A stretch of DNA of 64,000 nucleotides from Stenotrophomonas cyclobalanopsidis (GCF_008710035.1 NZ_VYKI01000001.1:375513-439512), one strand, 5' to 3'. Shown: positions 26,267 through 35,497, counted from the stretch's first letter. Numbers and translations: made by a program. The notes: generated from the letters alone by a model not told the origin.

Positions 26267-27526
26267 ATGAAGGACGACAGCGGTAGCGGTCTGCGCAGCG
26301 GGCACGCGGCGTTCGACCGGTTGGGCAGCGACCACCTGCTGGTGCTGGCGCTGACCCTGCTGATCGGGGGCAGTGTGATCGCGCTGGTCAGCCATAACAC
26401 CGCGGCACGCGCGGGGCCGGCCATCGTGCTGAGCCTGTTGCTGGCGGCCGTGGGCACAGCGCCGCTGCTGTTCTGCCTGCGCGAGGTCATGCGCCGCACG
26501 CCGGATGCAGCAGGGCTGCCGGCGTTGTTGCAGGGTGTGTGCGGGCAACGGATGGCGGCCGTCCTGCTGGCCCTGCTGCTGCTGGATCTGCTGGCCACCC
26601 TGGCCGGTGCCGCGCAGTCAGGGGCCCGCCACCTGTACGCCGCCGCCGGCGCGCTCGGCGCAGCGCCGCAGCGCTGGCTGCCGATATCCATGGCGGCGGC
26701 GCTGGGCCTGCTGCCGGTCGGCCTGGCGGCGATGCTGCGGCCACGTCGTGCGCTGCTGGTCGCCTGCGGGCTGCTGACCGTGAAAGTGGGCTTGGGCCTG
26801 CTGCTGGTGCTGCTGGCCGCGCGCTACGTGCATTACGGCAACTGGGTGCCGTGGATGCCGTCCTCCACCGGGGCGCATCGTTTCGGCCTGGGCGGCGTGG
26901 TGGCCGCGGCCGTGCCCCTGTTGGGGGTGTTTGCCAGCGCGGGCCTGCTGCTGGGCGTGGCACCGCGGGTGCAGCGACCCCACCGGCAGCTGACCCAGGT
27001 GGCGGGTGGTGCGGTCCTGGCGGCCATGCTGCTGCTGATGGGACTGGCGGCGCTGCAGTCGGGCCTGGTGCAGTTCGCGGCGCTCGACAGCACGCGGCCG
27101 CTGACGGTGGCCGTGCAGGCGGTCCCGCAGCTGCAGTGGATGCTGCCGCTGCTGCCGGTGGCAGGCTGGGCCGGGCTGATGGCGCTGCAGGTGGTGGTGG
27201 TGCTGCTGGCGGTGGAACTGCTGCCGGCGCTGTGGCGGCGGCCGCGTGCTGCCGCTGATCGTGACGATTGCGATCCGGGGCGGGCAACGCTGGCCTTGGG
27301 TATGGCTGCGCTGGCGATGCTGCTGGTGCCTTGGCTGCCCGAGCGCGCGGTGTTGCCGCCGGGCCTTGGCGTGTTGCCGTTGCTCGCAGTGGTGTGCCTG
27401 GGTCTGCTTCGCCCACAGGGCCAGGTGCCGCGACAGCGCACGGCGTTGATCTGCCTGTTGGCGCCGTTGGCGGCCGTGTTGTGCCTGGTGCCGCTGGCCC
27501 GGCAGATCCAGCTTTGGCAGGGGTAG
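26267..27526 (+). CDS. APC-superfamily amino-acid permease-like protein
   Basis: 419 aa from the ATG at 26267, chosen because AGGGAG sits 6 bp before it; an in-frame start 21 bp upstream has no such site. About 11-12 predicted membrane helices. The first helices align with the cationic amino-acid transporter pattern: LLIGGSVIALVSHNTAARAGPAIVLS, and P-x-A-G-x-P after the second helix. The usual GxG of TM1 is only partly kept (IGGSVI). Stand-alone gene 193 bp after waaA, followed by REPs. Substrate unknown; possibly a divergent family member. Confidence 0.6.
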   Translation: MKDDSGSGLRSGHAAFDRLGSDHLLVLALTLLIGGSVIALVSHNTAARAGPAIVLSLLLAAVGTAPLLFCLREVMRRTPDAAGLPALLQGVCGQRMAAVLLALLLLDLLATLAGAAQSGARHLYAAAGALGAAPQRWLPISMAAALGLLPVGLAAMLRPRRALLVACGLLTVKVGLGLLLVLLAARYVHYGNWVPWMPSSTGAHRFGLGGVVAAAVPLLGVFASAGLLLGVAPRVQRPHRQLTQVAGGAVLAAMLLLMGLAALQSGLVQFAALDSTRPLTVAVQAVPQLQWMLPLLPVAGWAGLMALQVVVVLLAVELLPALWRRPRAAADRDDCDPGRATLALGMAALAMLLVPWLPERAVLPPGLGVLPLLAVVCLGLLRPQGQVPRQRTALICLLAPLAAVLCLVPLARQIQLWQG

Positions 27527-27576
27527 GGAGGCGCAACCGCGAACGGCATCCACGCATGGCGCGGTTCCGCGCGCCA

Positions 27577-27646
27577 GTAGATCCACGCCACGCGTGGATG
27601 CACGCGCGCCCGCACCATGCCAGTAGATCCACGCCATGCGTGGATG
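27577..27646 (+). repeat. Two REPs between the permease and tolC
   Basis: GTAG plus ATCCACGC / GCGTGGAT stems at 27577-27600 (loop CAC) and 27623-27646 (loop CAT). A third, decayed copy lies at about 27547. Same family as the REPs flanking the RAYT. Confidence 0.9.
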
Positions 27647-27667
27647 CTCCCCCGGCGACCCGCACCC

Positions 27668-27695
27668 ACAAAAAAGCCACCCTCGCGGGTGGCTT
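27668..27695 (-). terminator. Rho-independent terminator of tolC operon
   Basis: Stem AAGCCACCC / GGGTGGCTT with a TCGC-type loop. Read on the minus strand it ends in a run of T, just past the tolC stop. Confidence 0.85.
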
Positions 27696-27720
27696 CTTCG
27701 TTCTACCGGCAGGCGACGAC

Positions 27721-29079
27721 TCAGTTCGTGGTCGTGGCCGGGTTGCCGGCATCCTGGGTCAGCAGGCGGTTGATGTCCTGCAGTTCGGCCACGTCCAGCG
27801 CACCGAGCGACTGGCTCAGCAGCAGGCGGTTCTGCAGGAAGGTGTAGCGGGCGTTGGCGTAGTCCAGCTGCGCCGAGAACAGGATGCGCTGGTTCTGGAT
27901 CACGTCCAGCACAGTGCGGGTACCCACTTCCAGGCCGACCTGCGACGCGTCATACGCGCTCTGCGCCGAGACCACTGCCAGGCGGCGGGCTTCCACTTCG
28001 CTGATGCCCTGCACCAGGGTCTGGTAGGCATTGCGGGTGTTGCGGTCCAGGGCGCGCTTCTGCTGCTCGTAGCCGTCCTGGGCGATGTCACGCTGGGCCA
28101 GCGCCTGGCGCACGCCGGACTGGGTGGCACCGCCGGAGAAGATCGGCACGCTCAGGGTCAGGCCGATGCTGTTGGTGCGTGCATCCGGGGACAGCGAACC
28201 GGAACCGACGCTGTCGCCCCAGGTCGCGCTCTTGCCCCAGCTGCCGCCCAGCGACAGGGTCGGGTAGTGGCCGCCACGGGCCGCCTGCACACCGGCTTCA
28301 GCCGCGCTGACCTTCAGTTCCTGCGCCTTCAGCGCCGGGTTCTGGCTGGTCGCCTGCTGCACCAGTTCGCTGATGTTGCCGCGGTTGGCCGGCACTTCCG
28401 GACGGAAGTCGGCCGGCAGGCCCTTCAGGTTCATCACCGGCTGGCCGGTCAGTTCGGTCAGGGCCTGATAGTTATCGGCCAGGGTGTTCTGCGCAACGAT
28501 GGTGTTGGCGCGTGCCTGGTCGTACTGGGCACGTGCTTCGTGCACGTCGGTGATCGGCGCCAGGCCCACTTCCAGGCGCTTGTCGGCGAAGTCGAACTGC
28601 TTCTTCGCGGCCGCTTCATTGGTCTGTGCGGCGTTCAGCGATTCGATCGCCACCAGCACGTTGAAGTAGGCCGCCGAGCTGCGCACGATCAGGCTGTCGT
28701 TGGCCGAATCGAGGGTGAAATCCGCCGCCTTGCTCAGCTCACGCTGCGAGCGCAGGTTGTTGATCTGCGTCCAGTTGAAAAGCGTCTGGCTGCCGTCGAT
28801 CGTGTAGTTGCGGCGCTTGCTGGTGACGGTGCCGGAGTTGGCATCGGCATCGGCTTCGGTGCGCGTGCGGTTCAACGAGGCGGTGCCGTTGATCTGCGGC
28901 AGCAGCGCGGCACGCGCCTGCACGGCGCCTTCCTTGTCGTACAGCCGGGTCGATTCGGCGGCCGACAGTTGCGGATCGCCATTGCGTGCCATTTCGTAGA
29001 CCTGCAGCAGGTCGGCGGCATGGGCGGACAACGGCAGCAGGGCAGTGGCCAGCGCAACAGCGAGGGATCGGCGGATCAT
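27721..29079 (-). CDS. tolC: TolC outer-membrane efflux channel (SmeOP partner)
   Basis: 452 aa from the ATG at 29079 (AAGGAAG upstream). The signal peptide ends LSAHAA, and two OEP repeats with long coiled coils follow. Hallmarks are DLLQVYEMARNGDPQL at the mature N-terminus, GLAPITDVHEARAQYDQA and VGTRTVLDVIQNQRIL, the paired turn motifs of TolC proteins. It forms the trimeric tunnel for RND and other pumps. Transcribed with smeRo and pcm upstream (16-bp gap to pcm). The arrangement tolC-pcm-smeRo divergent from smeO-smeP is the one reported for TolCSm of S. maltophilia. Confidence 0.93.
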   Translation of the reverse strand: MIRRSLAVALATALLPLSAHAADLLQVYEMARNGDPQLSAAESTRLYDKEGAVQARAALLPQINGTASLNRTRTEADADANSGTVTSKRRNYTIDGSQTLFNWTQINNLRSQRELSKAADFTLDSANDSLIVRSSAAYFNVLVAIESLNAAQTNEAAAKKQFDFADKRLEVGLAPITDVHEARAQYDQARANTIVAQNTLADNYQALTELTGQPVMNLKGLPADFRPEVPANRGNISELVQQATSQNPALKAQELKVSAAEAGVQAARGGHYPTLSLGGSWGKSATWGDSVGSGSLSPDARTNSIGLTLSVPIFSGGATQSGVRQALAQRDIAQDGYEQQKRALDRNTRNAYQTLVQGISEVEARRLAVVSAQSAYDASQVGLEVGTRTVLDVIQNQRILFSAQLDYANARYTFLQNRLLLSQSLGALDVAELQDINRLLTQDAGNPATTTN

Positions 29080-29095
29080 TGCGGCTTCCTTGGAC

Positions 29096-29743
29096 TCAGA
29101 GGTGGAACTGGGGTGCCGGGGCGGCACCGCGCAGGTAATCGATATCGGTTTCAAACAGCGATTCGGTGCTGCCGTCGGCCTTGACCAGCAGGGCTTCCAT
29201 CGCCGGCGAACGGCCGTGGATCACGAACAGGCGACCACCGGGACGCAGCCACGAGGCGAACTGTGACGGCACCACGTCGACCGCGCCAGTGACACAGATC
29301 ACGTCGAAACGGCGCTCGGTCTGCCAGGTCAGGGCATCGGCCACTTCGACGCGGACGTTGGTGCCCAGGCCCGAAGCATCCAGGCGGGCGCGTGCAGCAG
29401 CGGCCAGCTCCGGGTCGATTTCCAGGCTCAGCACGTCGCGCGCCAGCGCGCCGATGCAGGCCGAGAGGAAGCCGCTGCCGGTGCCGATTTCAAGCACTTC
29501 GTCACCCGGCTGCAGATCCAGCGCCTGCAGGGTACGGCCCTCGATGACCGGCTTCATCATCTTCTGGCCGTTGCCGATCGGCAGTTCGACATCGGCATAG
29601 GCCAGCGCCCGGTGCGCGTCGGCGACAAAGGCCTCGCGCGGCAGGCGGGCGAGCACGTCGAGCACCTTGATGTCCAGCACGTCCCAGGGACGGATCTGCT
29701 GTTCCACCATCAGTTCGCGGGCGTGGGCGTAATCAATCGTCAT
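29096..29743 (-). CDS. pcm: Protein-L-isoaspartate O-methyltransferase-like protein
   Basis: 215 aa from the ATG at 29743 (a TTG nine bases earlier is in frame but less likely). Class I SAM fold with the PCMT layout: RPWDVLDIKVLDVLARLPREAFV, motif I VLEIGTGSGFLSA, VTGAVDVVPSQ and LRPGGRLFVIHG. The substrate-side motif, normally like GQTISQP with a catalytic Ser, reads GQKMMKP here, so isoaspartate repair activity is doubtful. Lies between smeRo and tolC in one operon, as described for S. maltophilia. The name pcm follows that precedent, not proven activity. Confidence 0.8.
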   Translation of the reverse strand: MTIDYAHARELMVEQQIRPWDVLDIKVLDVLARLPREAFVADAHRALAYADVELPIGNGQKMMKPVIEGRTLQALDLQPGDEVLEIGTGSGFLSACIGALARDVLSLEIDPELAAAARARLDASGLGTNVRVEVADALTWQTERRFDVICVTGAVDVVPSQFASWLRPGGRLFVIHGRSPAMEALLVKADGSTESLFETDIDYLRGAAPAPQFHL

Positions 29744-29882
29744 GAGGTTCAAATCCAGCGCAGTGGGCCGGCCATTTTACCGGTGCCGGAGGCCGGCGGC
29801 GCGCCCAGAGCATCAGCTTTCGGGCGGCCGGGGTCGCAGTGCCGGAAGTCATCGCGACCTCCGGTTTGTTCAGTTTGGTGCT

Positions 29883-30560
29883 TCAGGCGCTTCCAGGCCC
29901 CCGCGGCGCATAGGCGCGCAGGAAGAAATCGACGCTGTCGGGCACGTGGTTGCAAGCATCGCACTGCCCCGGTGACAGCGGCATGCCGCACATCCGGCTC
30001 ATATGCACCTCGCCCTTGATGAGGGTCAGGAACTGCTGGCCGGCCAAGCGGAAATCGCTGATCTCAAGCTCGCCGCGCGCGGTGCGCGAGCGCAGGAAAT
30101 CGGCCAGCGCCTCGCAGGTGCGTTCCGGGCCGGCCTGCCAGAACAGTTCGCGCAGCCGTTCGTCGGTTTCCGGGGCCATCATCACCCGCTGGACCGAGAT
30201 CGCCGCATCGGAAGTGATCATCTCGAAGAAGGCCTGGCCGATGCCCAGCAGCTGGTCGCGCAGCGGGCCTTCGGCATCGGCCACGAACAGCGCGTCCGGC
30301 AGCATCTCCATGCACTTGGACTGCACAGCTTCGGTGAAAAGCGTTTCTTTATCGCCGAAATGGCTGTAAACGGTCAGCTTCGATACACCCGCCTGGGCGG
30401 CGATGCTGTCCATGCTCACGCCGGTATAGCCCTGTTCTACGAACAGGGTCTTGGCCGCTTCGAGGATTGCCGCGCGCTTGCCGAGGTCCTTCGGACGCCC
30501 GGGACCGGCGGCCTTGGCAGCAGGCTTGGCCGATGCTTTGCGGGAAGTGGGAGAACTCAT
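29883..30560 (-). CDS. smeRo: TetR-family repressor of the SmeOP-TolC locus
   Basis: 225 aa. After a basic, Ala/Lys-rich N-terminal arm, the TetR HTH (residues about 30-75) reads ILEAAKTLFVEQGYTGVSMDSIAAQAGVSKLTVYSHFGDKETLF. The C-terminal ligand domain resembles the AefR-like group and ends with a Cys cluster (MCGM, then QCDAC). It is divergent from smeO across 121 bp and leads the smeRo-pcm-tolC unit. By analogy and published S. maltophilia work it represses the pump genes. Inducer unknown. Confidence 0.85.
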   Translation of the reverse strand: MSSPTSRKASAKPAAKAAGPGRPKDLGKRAAILEAAKTLFVEQGYTGVSMDSIAAQAGVSKLTVYSHFGDKETLFTEAVQSKCMEMLPDALFVADAEGPLRDQLLGIGQAFFEMITSDAAISVQRVMMAPETDERLRELFWQAGPERTCEALADFLRSRTARGELEISDFRLAGQQFLTLIKGEVHMSRMCGMPLSPGQCDACNHVPDSVDFFLRAYAPRGPGSA

Positions 30561-30681
30561 TCCCGTAATACTAGACCAACCGGTTCGATATTTATACTAT
30601 ACCGGCCAGTTTACTAAATTGGGGTTGGCCCTCGTGTCGGCTCCCCCGCGTTTGAACCCTGTGTTTTCAGGATGTTGACCG
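30561..30681. promoter_or_regulatory. smeRo/smeO divergent promoter and probable TetR operator
   Basis: 121 bp, AT-rich in the centre (30585-30620). Two imperfect, inverted, CCGGT-containing half-sites (about 30575-30586 and 30600-30612) flank TATTTATACTATA, which could serve as -10 sequence. The placement fits a TetR dimer site controlling both directions. Confidence 0.5.
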
Positions 30682-31812
30682 ATGAAGAGCGTGCGCTGGC
30701 TGGGCAGTTGGGTGTGGGTGGTGGCGCTGGCCGCCTGTTCGGGGCCGGAGCAGGCGCCGCAGGCGGCGGTGCCGGTGCTGGTGGTGCATCCGGGCGAGCA
30801 GGCCGGGCAGGGTGCGGCGTCGTTCCCGGGCACCATCCGGGCCCGCCAGGAGAGCCCGCTGTCGTTCCGCGTGGGCGGCAACCTGGTCAAGCGCCACGTC
30901 GATGCCGGCCAGCGGGTGAAGAAGGGCGATGTGCTGGCCGAGCTGGACGTGGCCGACTTCGCCCTGCAGGCCCGCGCCTCGCAGGCACAGCTGGCGGCCG
31001 CCGAGGCCGACCTGGCGCGTACCCGCGATGACCTCAAGCGCTACCGGGTACTCGCCGACCAGCAGCTGGTCAGCCGCTCGCAGCTGGACCAGCAGAGTGC
31101 CGCCTTCAAGGCCGCACAGGGCCAGGCCAACGCGGCCCGCGCCAACCTCGACGTGCTGCGCAACCAGGCAGGCTATGCCCAGCTGCGCGCGCCGGCCGAC
31201 GGCGTGATCGCCAGCCGCGAGGCCGAGGCCGGGCAGGTGGTGTCGGCCGGCCAGACCATCTTCAACCTGGCCGCCGATGGCGCCCGCGAAGTGCTGATCG
31301 ACCTGCCCGAAGCGACCTTCCGCGACTACGCGGTGGGCCAGCCGGTACAGGTAGAACTGTGGAACCGGCCGGGCCAGCGCATGCCGGGTACGATCCGCGA
31401 GATCGCCGCTGCGGCCGATCCGCAGGCGCGCACCTACGCTACCCGCGTCAGCCTGGCTGCCGATGCGCTGGCCGATGTCGAGCTGGGCCAGAGCGCGCGG
31501 GTGTTCAGCAGCGCCGGCCGCGCCGGCACCCTGCAGCTGCCGTTGGCCGCTCTGCAGCGTGGTGCCAACGGTGCCTCCAGCGTCTGGGTGGTGGACCCGG
31601 CCAACAGCACGCTGAAGGAAGTGGCCGTCACCACCGGTGCCTATGGCAGCAACAGCGTGCCGGTGCTGTCCGGCGTCGCTGCCGGTGACTGGGTGGTGGC
31701 CGCAGGTGGCCACCTGCTGCGCGCAGGCCAGCCGGTGACCGCCGTGGACCGGCAGAACCGTCCGGTGCTGAAGCCGGCCACGCCGGCCGCCGCGCCGAAG
31801 GCCAAGGAGTAA
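30682..31812 (+). CDS. smeO: RND efflux periplasmic adaptor lipoprotein SmeO
   Basis: 376 aa membrane-fusion protein. The lipobox LAAC (Cys near residue 19) anchors it in the inner membrane. Order of domains: beta-barrel/lipoyl half GNLVKRHVDAGQRVKKGDVLAELD, an alpha-hairpin coiled coil (residues about 95-165), the lipoyl return LRAPADGVIASREAEAGQVVSAGQ and the membrane-proximal domain. It links SmeP to TolC. Four bp before smeP. Divergent from smeRo, its likely repressor. Confidence 0.92.
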   Translation: MKSVRWLGSWVWVVALAACSGPEQAPQAAVPVLVVHPGEQAGQGAASFPGTIRARQESPLSFRVGGNLVKRHVDAGQRVKKGDVLAELDVADFALQARASQAQLAAAEADLARTRDDLKRYRVLADQQLVSRSQLDQQSAAFKAAQGQANAARANLDVLRNQAGYAQLRAPADGVIASREAEAGQVVSAGQTIFNLAADGAREVLIDLPEATFRDYAVGQPVQVELWNRPGQRMPGTIREIAAAADPQARTYATRVSLAADALADVELGQSARVFSSAGRAGTLQLPLAALQRGANGASSVWVVDPANSTLKEVAVTTGAYGSNSVPVLSGVAAGDWVVAAGGHLLRAGQPVTAVDRQNRPVLKPATPAAAPKAKE

Positions 31813-31816
31813 GCCG

Positions 31817-34800
31817 GTGCGCCGCTTCAATCTTTCCGAGTGGGCGCTGGCCAATCGTCCGCTGGTGCTGTTCGCCATGCTCGCCTTCGCAGTGATCGGC
31901 GCGTGGTCGTACAAGCACCTTGGCCAGTCCGAGGATCCGCCGTTCACCTTCAAGGCGATGGTGATCCGCACGCAGTGGCCCGGCGCTACCGCCGAGCAGG
32001 TATCGCGGCAGGTGACCGAGCCGATCGAGAAGGCGCTGATGAACACCGGCGAATACGAGTTCATCCGCTCCTACTCGCGCCCGGGCGAATCGCAGGTGAT
32101 CTTCATGGCCCGCGACAGCCTGCGTTCCAGGCAGATTCCGGACCTTTGGTACCAGGTGCGCAAGCGCGTGGGCGACATCCGCGCGACGCTGCCGCGCGAG
32201 ATCGTCGGCCCGTTCTACAACGATGAGTTCGGCGATACCTACGGCAACATCTACGCGCTCACCGGCAAGGGCTTCGACTATGCGGTGATGCGTGACTACG
32301 CCGACCGCATCCAGCTGGAACTGCAGCGCGTGCCCGATGTCGGCAAGATCGACCTGGTCGGCCTGCAGGATGAGAAGGTGTGGATCGAGCTGTCCAACAC
32401 CCGCCTGGCCACGCTGGGCCTGTCGATGCAGCAGGTGCAGCAGGCGCTGGCCGACCAGAACGCGATTGCCGGCACCAGCTTCTTCGAAACGCCGACCGAC
32501 CGCGTGCAGCTGCGCGTGACCGGCCAGTTCGACAGCATCGAGGCGATCCGCCAGTTCCCGGTGCGTGCCGGTGAGCGCACCGTGCACCTGGGCGACATCG
32601 CCGAGGTCAAGCGCGGCTTCGCCGATCCGGCCTCGCCGAAGATGCGCTTCATGGGCGAAGAGGCCATCGGCCTGGCCGTGGCGATGAAGGACGGCGGCGA
32701 CATCCTCAAGCTGGGTGCGAACCTGGATGCGGAGTTCGAGCGCCTGCAGAAGACCCTGCCGACCGGCATGCAGCTGCGCAAGGTCTCCGACCAGCCGCAG
32801 GCGGTGGAAGAATCCGTCGGCGAGTTCGTGCAGGTGCTGACCGAGGCGGTGGTGATCGTGCTGCTGGTCAGCTTCTTCTCGCTGGGCCTGCGTACCGGCC
32901 TGGTGGTGGGCGTGACCATTCCGCTGGTCCTGGCGATGACCTTCTTCGTCATGCACTACTTCGGCATCGGCCTGCACAAGATCTCGCTGGGCGCGCTGGT
33001 GCTGGCGCTGGGTCTGCTGGTGGACGATGCGATCATCGCGGTGGAGATGATGGCCACCAAGATGGAGCAGGGCTACGACCGCCTGCGTGCGGCCAGCTTC
33101 GCCTGGGAATCAACGGCATTCCCGATGCTGACCGGTACGCTGATCACCGCGGCCGGCTTCCTGCCGATCGCCACCGCTGCGTCGAGCACCGGTGAGTACA
33201 CGCGTTCGCTGTTCCAGGTGGTGACCATCGCGCTGGTGGTGTCCTGGATTGCGGCGGTGCTGTTCATCCCGTACCTGGGCGACAAGATGCTGCCGGACCT
33301 GTTCAATCCGCAGCCGCCGAAGCCGGGCAGCCTGTCCGCGCGCTGGCTGGCCCGGCGCCGGCAGTGGGCCGACCGCTTCCCGGCGCTGGCCAACCTGATT
33401 GCCCCGGCGCAGCACGGCCATGACCACGACCCGTACCAGCGGCCGTTCTACCAGCGCTTCCGCCGCTTCCTGGATGCCTGCCTGCGCCATCGCTGGTGGG
33501 TGATCGCCGCGACCATCGGCCTGTTCGTGTTCTCGCTGATGATGTTCCGCTTCGTGCCGCAGCAGTTCTTCCCCGATTCGACCCGACCGGAACTCATGGT
33601 CGACATCGAACTGGCCGAGGGCGCCTCGCTGCGCTCGACCCAGGCCCAGGCCGAGAAGCTGGAAAAGCTGCTGCACGGGCGCGGGGACATCGCCAACTAC
33701 GTGTCCTACGTGGGCACCGGTTCGCCGCGTTTCTATCTGCCGCTGGACCAGCAGCTGCCGGCGACCAACTTCGCCCAGTTCGTGGTGCTGGCCAAGGACA
33801 CCCACGCCCGCGAAACCGTGCGCACCTGGCTGATGAAGGACGTCATTCCGCAGTTCCCCGATGTGCAGATGCGCGTGACCCGCCTGGAAAACGGCCCGCC
33901 GGTGGGCTACCCGGTGCAGATGCGCGTGTCCGGCGAGCACATCGAGCAGGTGCAGGCCATCGCGCGCCAGGTCGAGGCCAAGGTGCGCGAGAACCCGCAC
34001 GTCATCAACGTCAACCTGGACTGGAGCGAACCGAGCAAGGTGGTGCGCCTGGTGATCGACCAGGAACGTGCGCGCGCGCTGGGCGTGAGCAGTGCGCAGG
34101 TCAGCCAGTTCCTGGCCAGTTCGCTGGCCGGGCAGTCGGTGAGCGTGTACCGCGAAGGCAACCGCCAGATCGAGATGCTGCTGCGCGGCCCGGCCGACGA
34201 GCGTGACCAGCTGGAGCTGTTGTCCAGCCTGGCCATGCCCACCGCCAACGGCGGCAGCATCACGCTGTCGCAGGTGGCGACGATGGAATACGGCTTTGAG
34301 GACGGAATCATCTGGCACCGCAACCGCCTGCCGACGGTGACCGTGCGTGCCGACATCGGCGATGGCATGCAGCCGCTGGACGTGGTGCAGCAGCTCCTGC
34401 CGACGCTGGATGGCATCCGCGCGCAGCTGCCCAGCGGTTACCTGCTGGAAACCGGCGGCACGGTGGAGGATTCGGCACGCGGCCAGGATTCGATCAAGGC
34501 CGGCATGCCACTGTTCCTGATCGTGGTGGCGACCCTGCTGATGCTGCAGCTGCGCAGCTTCTCGCGGGCGGCGATGGTGCTGGTGACCGCGCCGCTGGGC
34601 ATCATCGGTGCCACCCTGTTCCTGCTGCTGTTCCGGGCGCCGTTCGGCTTTGTGGCGCTGCTGGGCACCATCGCGCTGGCCGGCATGATCATGCGCAACT
34701 CGGTGATCCTGATCGACCAGATCCAGCAGGACATCGATGCGGGGCATGACCGGTGGCATTCGATCATCGACGCCACGGTACGGCGTTTCCGCCCGATCGT

Positions 34801-34978
34801 GCTGACCGCGCTCGCCGCCGTGCTGGCGATGATCCCGCTGTCGCGCAGCGCGTTCTACGGCTCAATGGCGATCTCGATCATGGGTGGCCTGATCGTCGGC
34901 ACCGTGCTGACCCTGGTGTTCCTGCCGGCGCTGTACGCGTCGTGGTTCCGGGTCAAGCCGGACGAATCCGGGGCATAA
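31817..34978 (+). CDS. smeP: RND efflux transporter SmeP
   Basis: 1053 aa, HAE-type RND pump with 12 membrane helices and two large periplasmic loops. TM4 carries GALVLALGLLVDDAIIAVE with the proton-relay Asp pair. FDSTRPEL-like FFPDSTRPELMVDIELAEGAS and GTIALAGMIMRNSVILIDQI (TM10-11) are typical. A His/Asp-rich linker (QHGHDHDPYQ) precedes the second half. It extrudes drugs and other compounds from the periplasm and inner leaflet with SmeO and TolC; published work on SmeOP-TolCSm links it to multidrug resistance. The stop codon lies in the loop of the terminator hairpin. Confidence 0.93.
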   Translation: MRRFNLSEWALANRPLVLFAMLAFAVIGAWSYKHLGQSEDPPFTFKAMVIRTQWPGATAEQVSRQVTEPIEKALMNTGEYEFIRSYSRPGESQVIFMARDSLRSRQIPDLWYQVRKRVGDIRATLPREIVGPFYNDEFGDTYGNIYALTGKGFDYAVMRDYADRIQLELQRVPDVGKIDLVGLQDEKVWIELSNTRLATLGLSMQQVQQALADQNAIAGTSFFETPTDRVQLRVTGQFDSIEAIRQFPVRAGERTVHLGDIAEVKRGFADPASPKMRFMGEEAIGLAVAMKDGGDILKLGANLDAEFERLQKTLPTGMQLRKVSDQPQAVEESVGEFVQVLTEAVVIVLLVSFFSLGLRTGLVVGVTIPLVLAMTFFVMHYFGIGLHKISLGALVLALGLLVDDAIIAVEMMATKMEQGYDRLRAASFAWESTAFPMLTGTLITAAGFLPIATAASSTGEYTRSLFQVVTIALVVSWIAAVLFIPYLGDKMLPDLFNPQPPKPGSLSARWLARRRQWADRFPALANLIAPAQHGHDHDPYQRPFYQRFRRFLDACLRHRWWVIAATIGLFVFSLMMFRFVPQQFFPDSTRPELMVDIELAEGASLRSTQAQAEKLEKLLHGRGDIANYVSYVGTGSPRFYLPLDQQLPATNFAQFVVLAKDTHARETVRTWLMKDVIPQFPDVQMRVTRLENGPPVGYPVQMRVSGEHIEQVQAIARQVEAKVRENPHVINVNLDWSEPSKVVRLVIDQERARALGVSSAQVSQFLASSLAGQSVSVYREGNRQIEMLLRGPADERDQLELLSSLAMPTANGGSITLSQVATMEYGFEDGIIWHRNRLPTVTVRADIGDGMQPLDVVQQLLPTLDGIRAQLPSGYLLETGGTVEDSARGQDSIKAGMPLFLIVVATLLMLQLRSFSRAAMVLVTAPLGIIGATLFLLLFRAPFGFVALLGTIALAGMIMRNSVILIDQIQQDIDAGHDRWHSIIDATVRRFRPIVLTALAAVLAMIPLSRSAFYGSMAISIMGGLIVGTVLTLVFLPALYASWFRVKPDESGA

Positions 34979-34990
34979 CGCCCCGGATTC
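34964..34990 (+). terminator. smeP terminator overlapping its stop codon
   Basis: Perfect 11-bp stem GAATCCGGGGC / GCCCCGGATTC. The loop ATAAC contains the TAA stop of smeP. No T-tract. Confidence 0.75.
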
Positions 34991-35007
34991 TACGGCCACC
35001 GCCTCTG

Positions 35008-35497
35008 GTAGGTGCCAACCTTGGTTGGCACTGCGGCTTGCATCCACGCATGGCCCGGATTGATCTGCTCGCGGGATCTGCTTTATGTAGAGCCGAGCCA
35101 TGCTCGGCTGCTCTTCGCGCGATGATGGGATGAGTCAAGCATGGCTCGACTCTACAAAGGCATCCACGCATGGCGTGGATCTACCGCCACGCATGGCCCG
35201 GATTGATCTGTTCGCGGGATCTGTTTTATATAGAGCCGAGCCATGCTCGGCTGCTCTTCGCGCGATGATGGGATGAGTCGAGCATGGCTCGACTCTACAG
35301 AAGCATCCACGCATGGCGTGGATCTACCGCCACGCATGGCCCGGATTGATCTGCTCGCGGGATCTGCTTTATGTAGAGCCGAGCCATGCTCGGCTGCTCT
35401 TCGCGCGATGATGGGATGAGTCGAGCATGGCTCGACTCTACAGAAGCATCCACGCAGGGCGTGGATCTACCGCCACGCATGGCCCGGATTGATCTGC
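35008..35497. repeat. REP cluster with a 143-bp tandem repeat (three copies plus a partial)
   Basis: No gene. A separate REP (GTAGGTGCCAACC / GGTTGGCAC) is at 35008-35031. From 35046 a unit of exactly 143 bp repeats at 35046, 35189 and 35332, with a fourth truncated start at 35475. Each unit holds an inverted pair of SMAG palindromes (GTAG-AGCCGAGCC... and ...GGCTCGACTCTAC) and a complementary-strand copy of the RAYT-flanking REP (ATCCACGC core). Copies differ by only a few bases, so the expansion is recent. The last partial copy runs straight into an SDR coding fragment. Confidence 0.9.

Noticed and set aside
35046..35497. Regular repeats considered as a CRISPR array
   Set aside because: The unit is 143 bp with no unique spacers and contains REP palindromes; no cas genes nearby.
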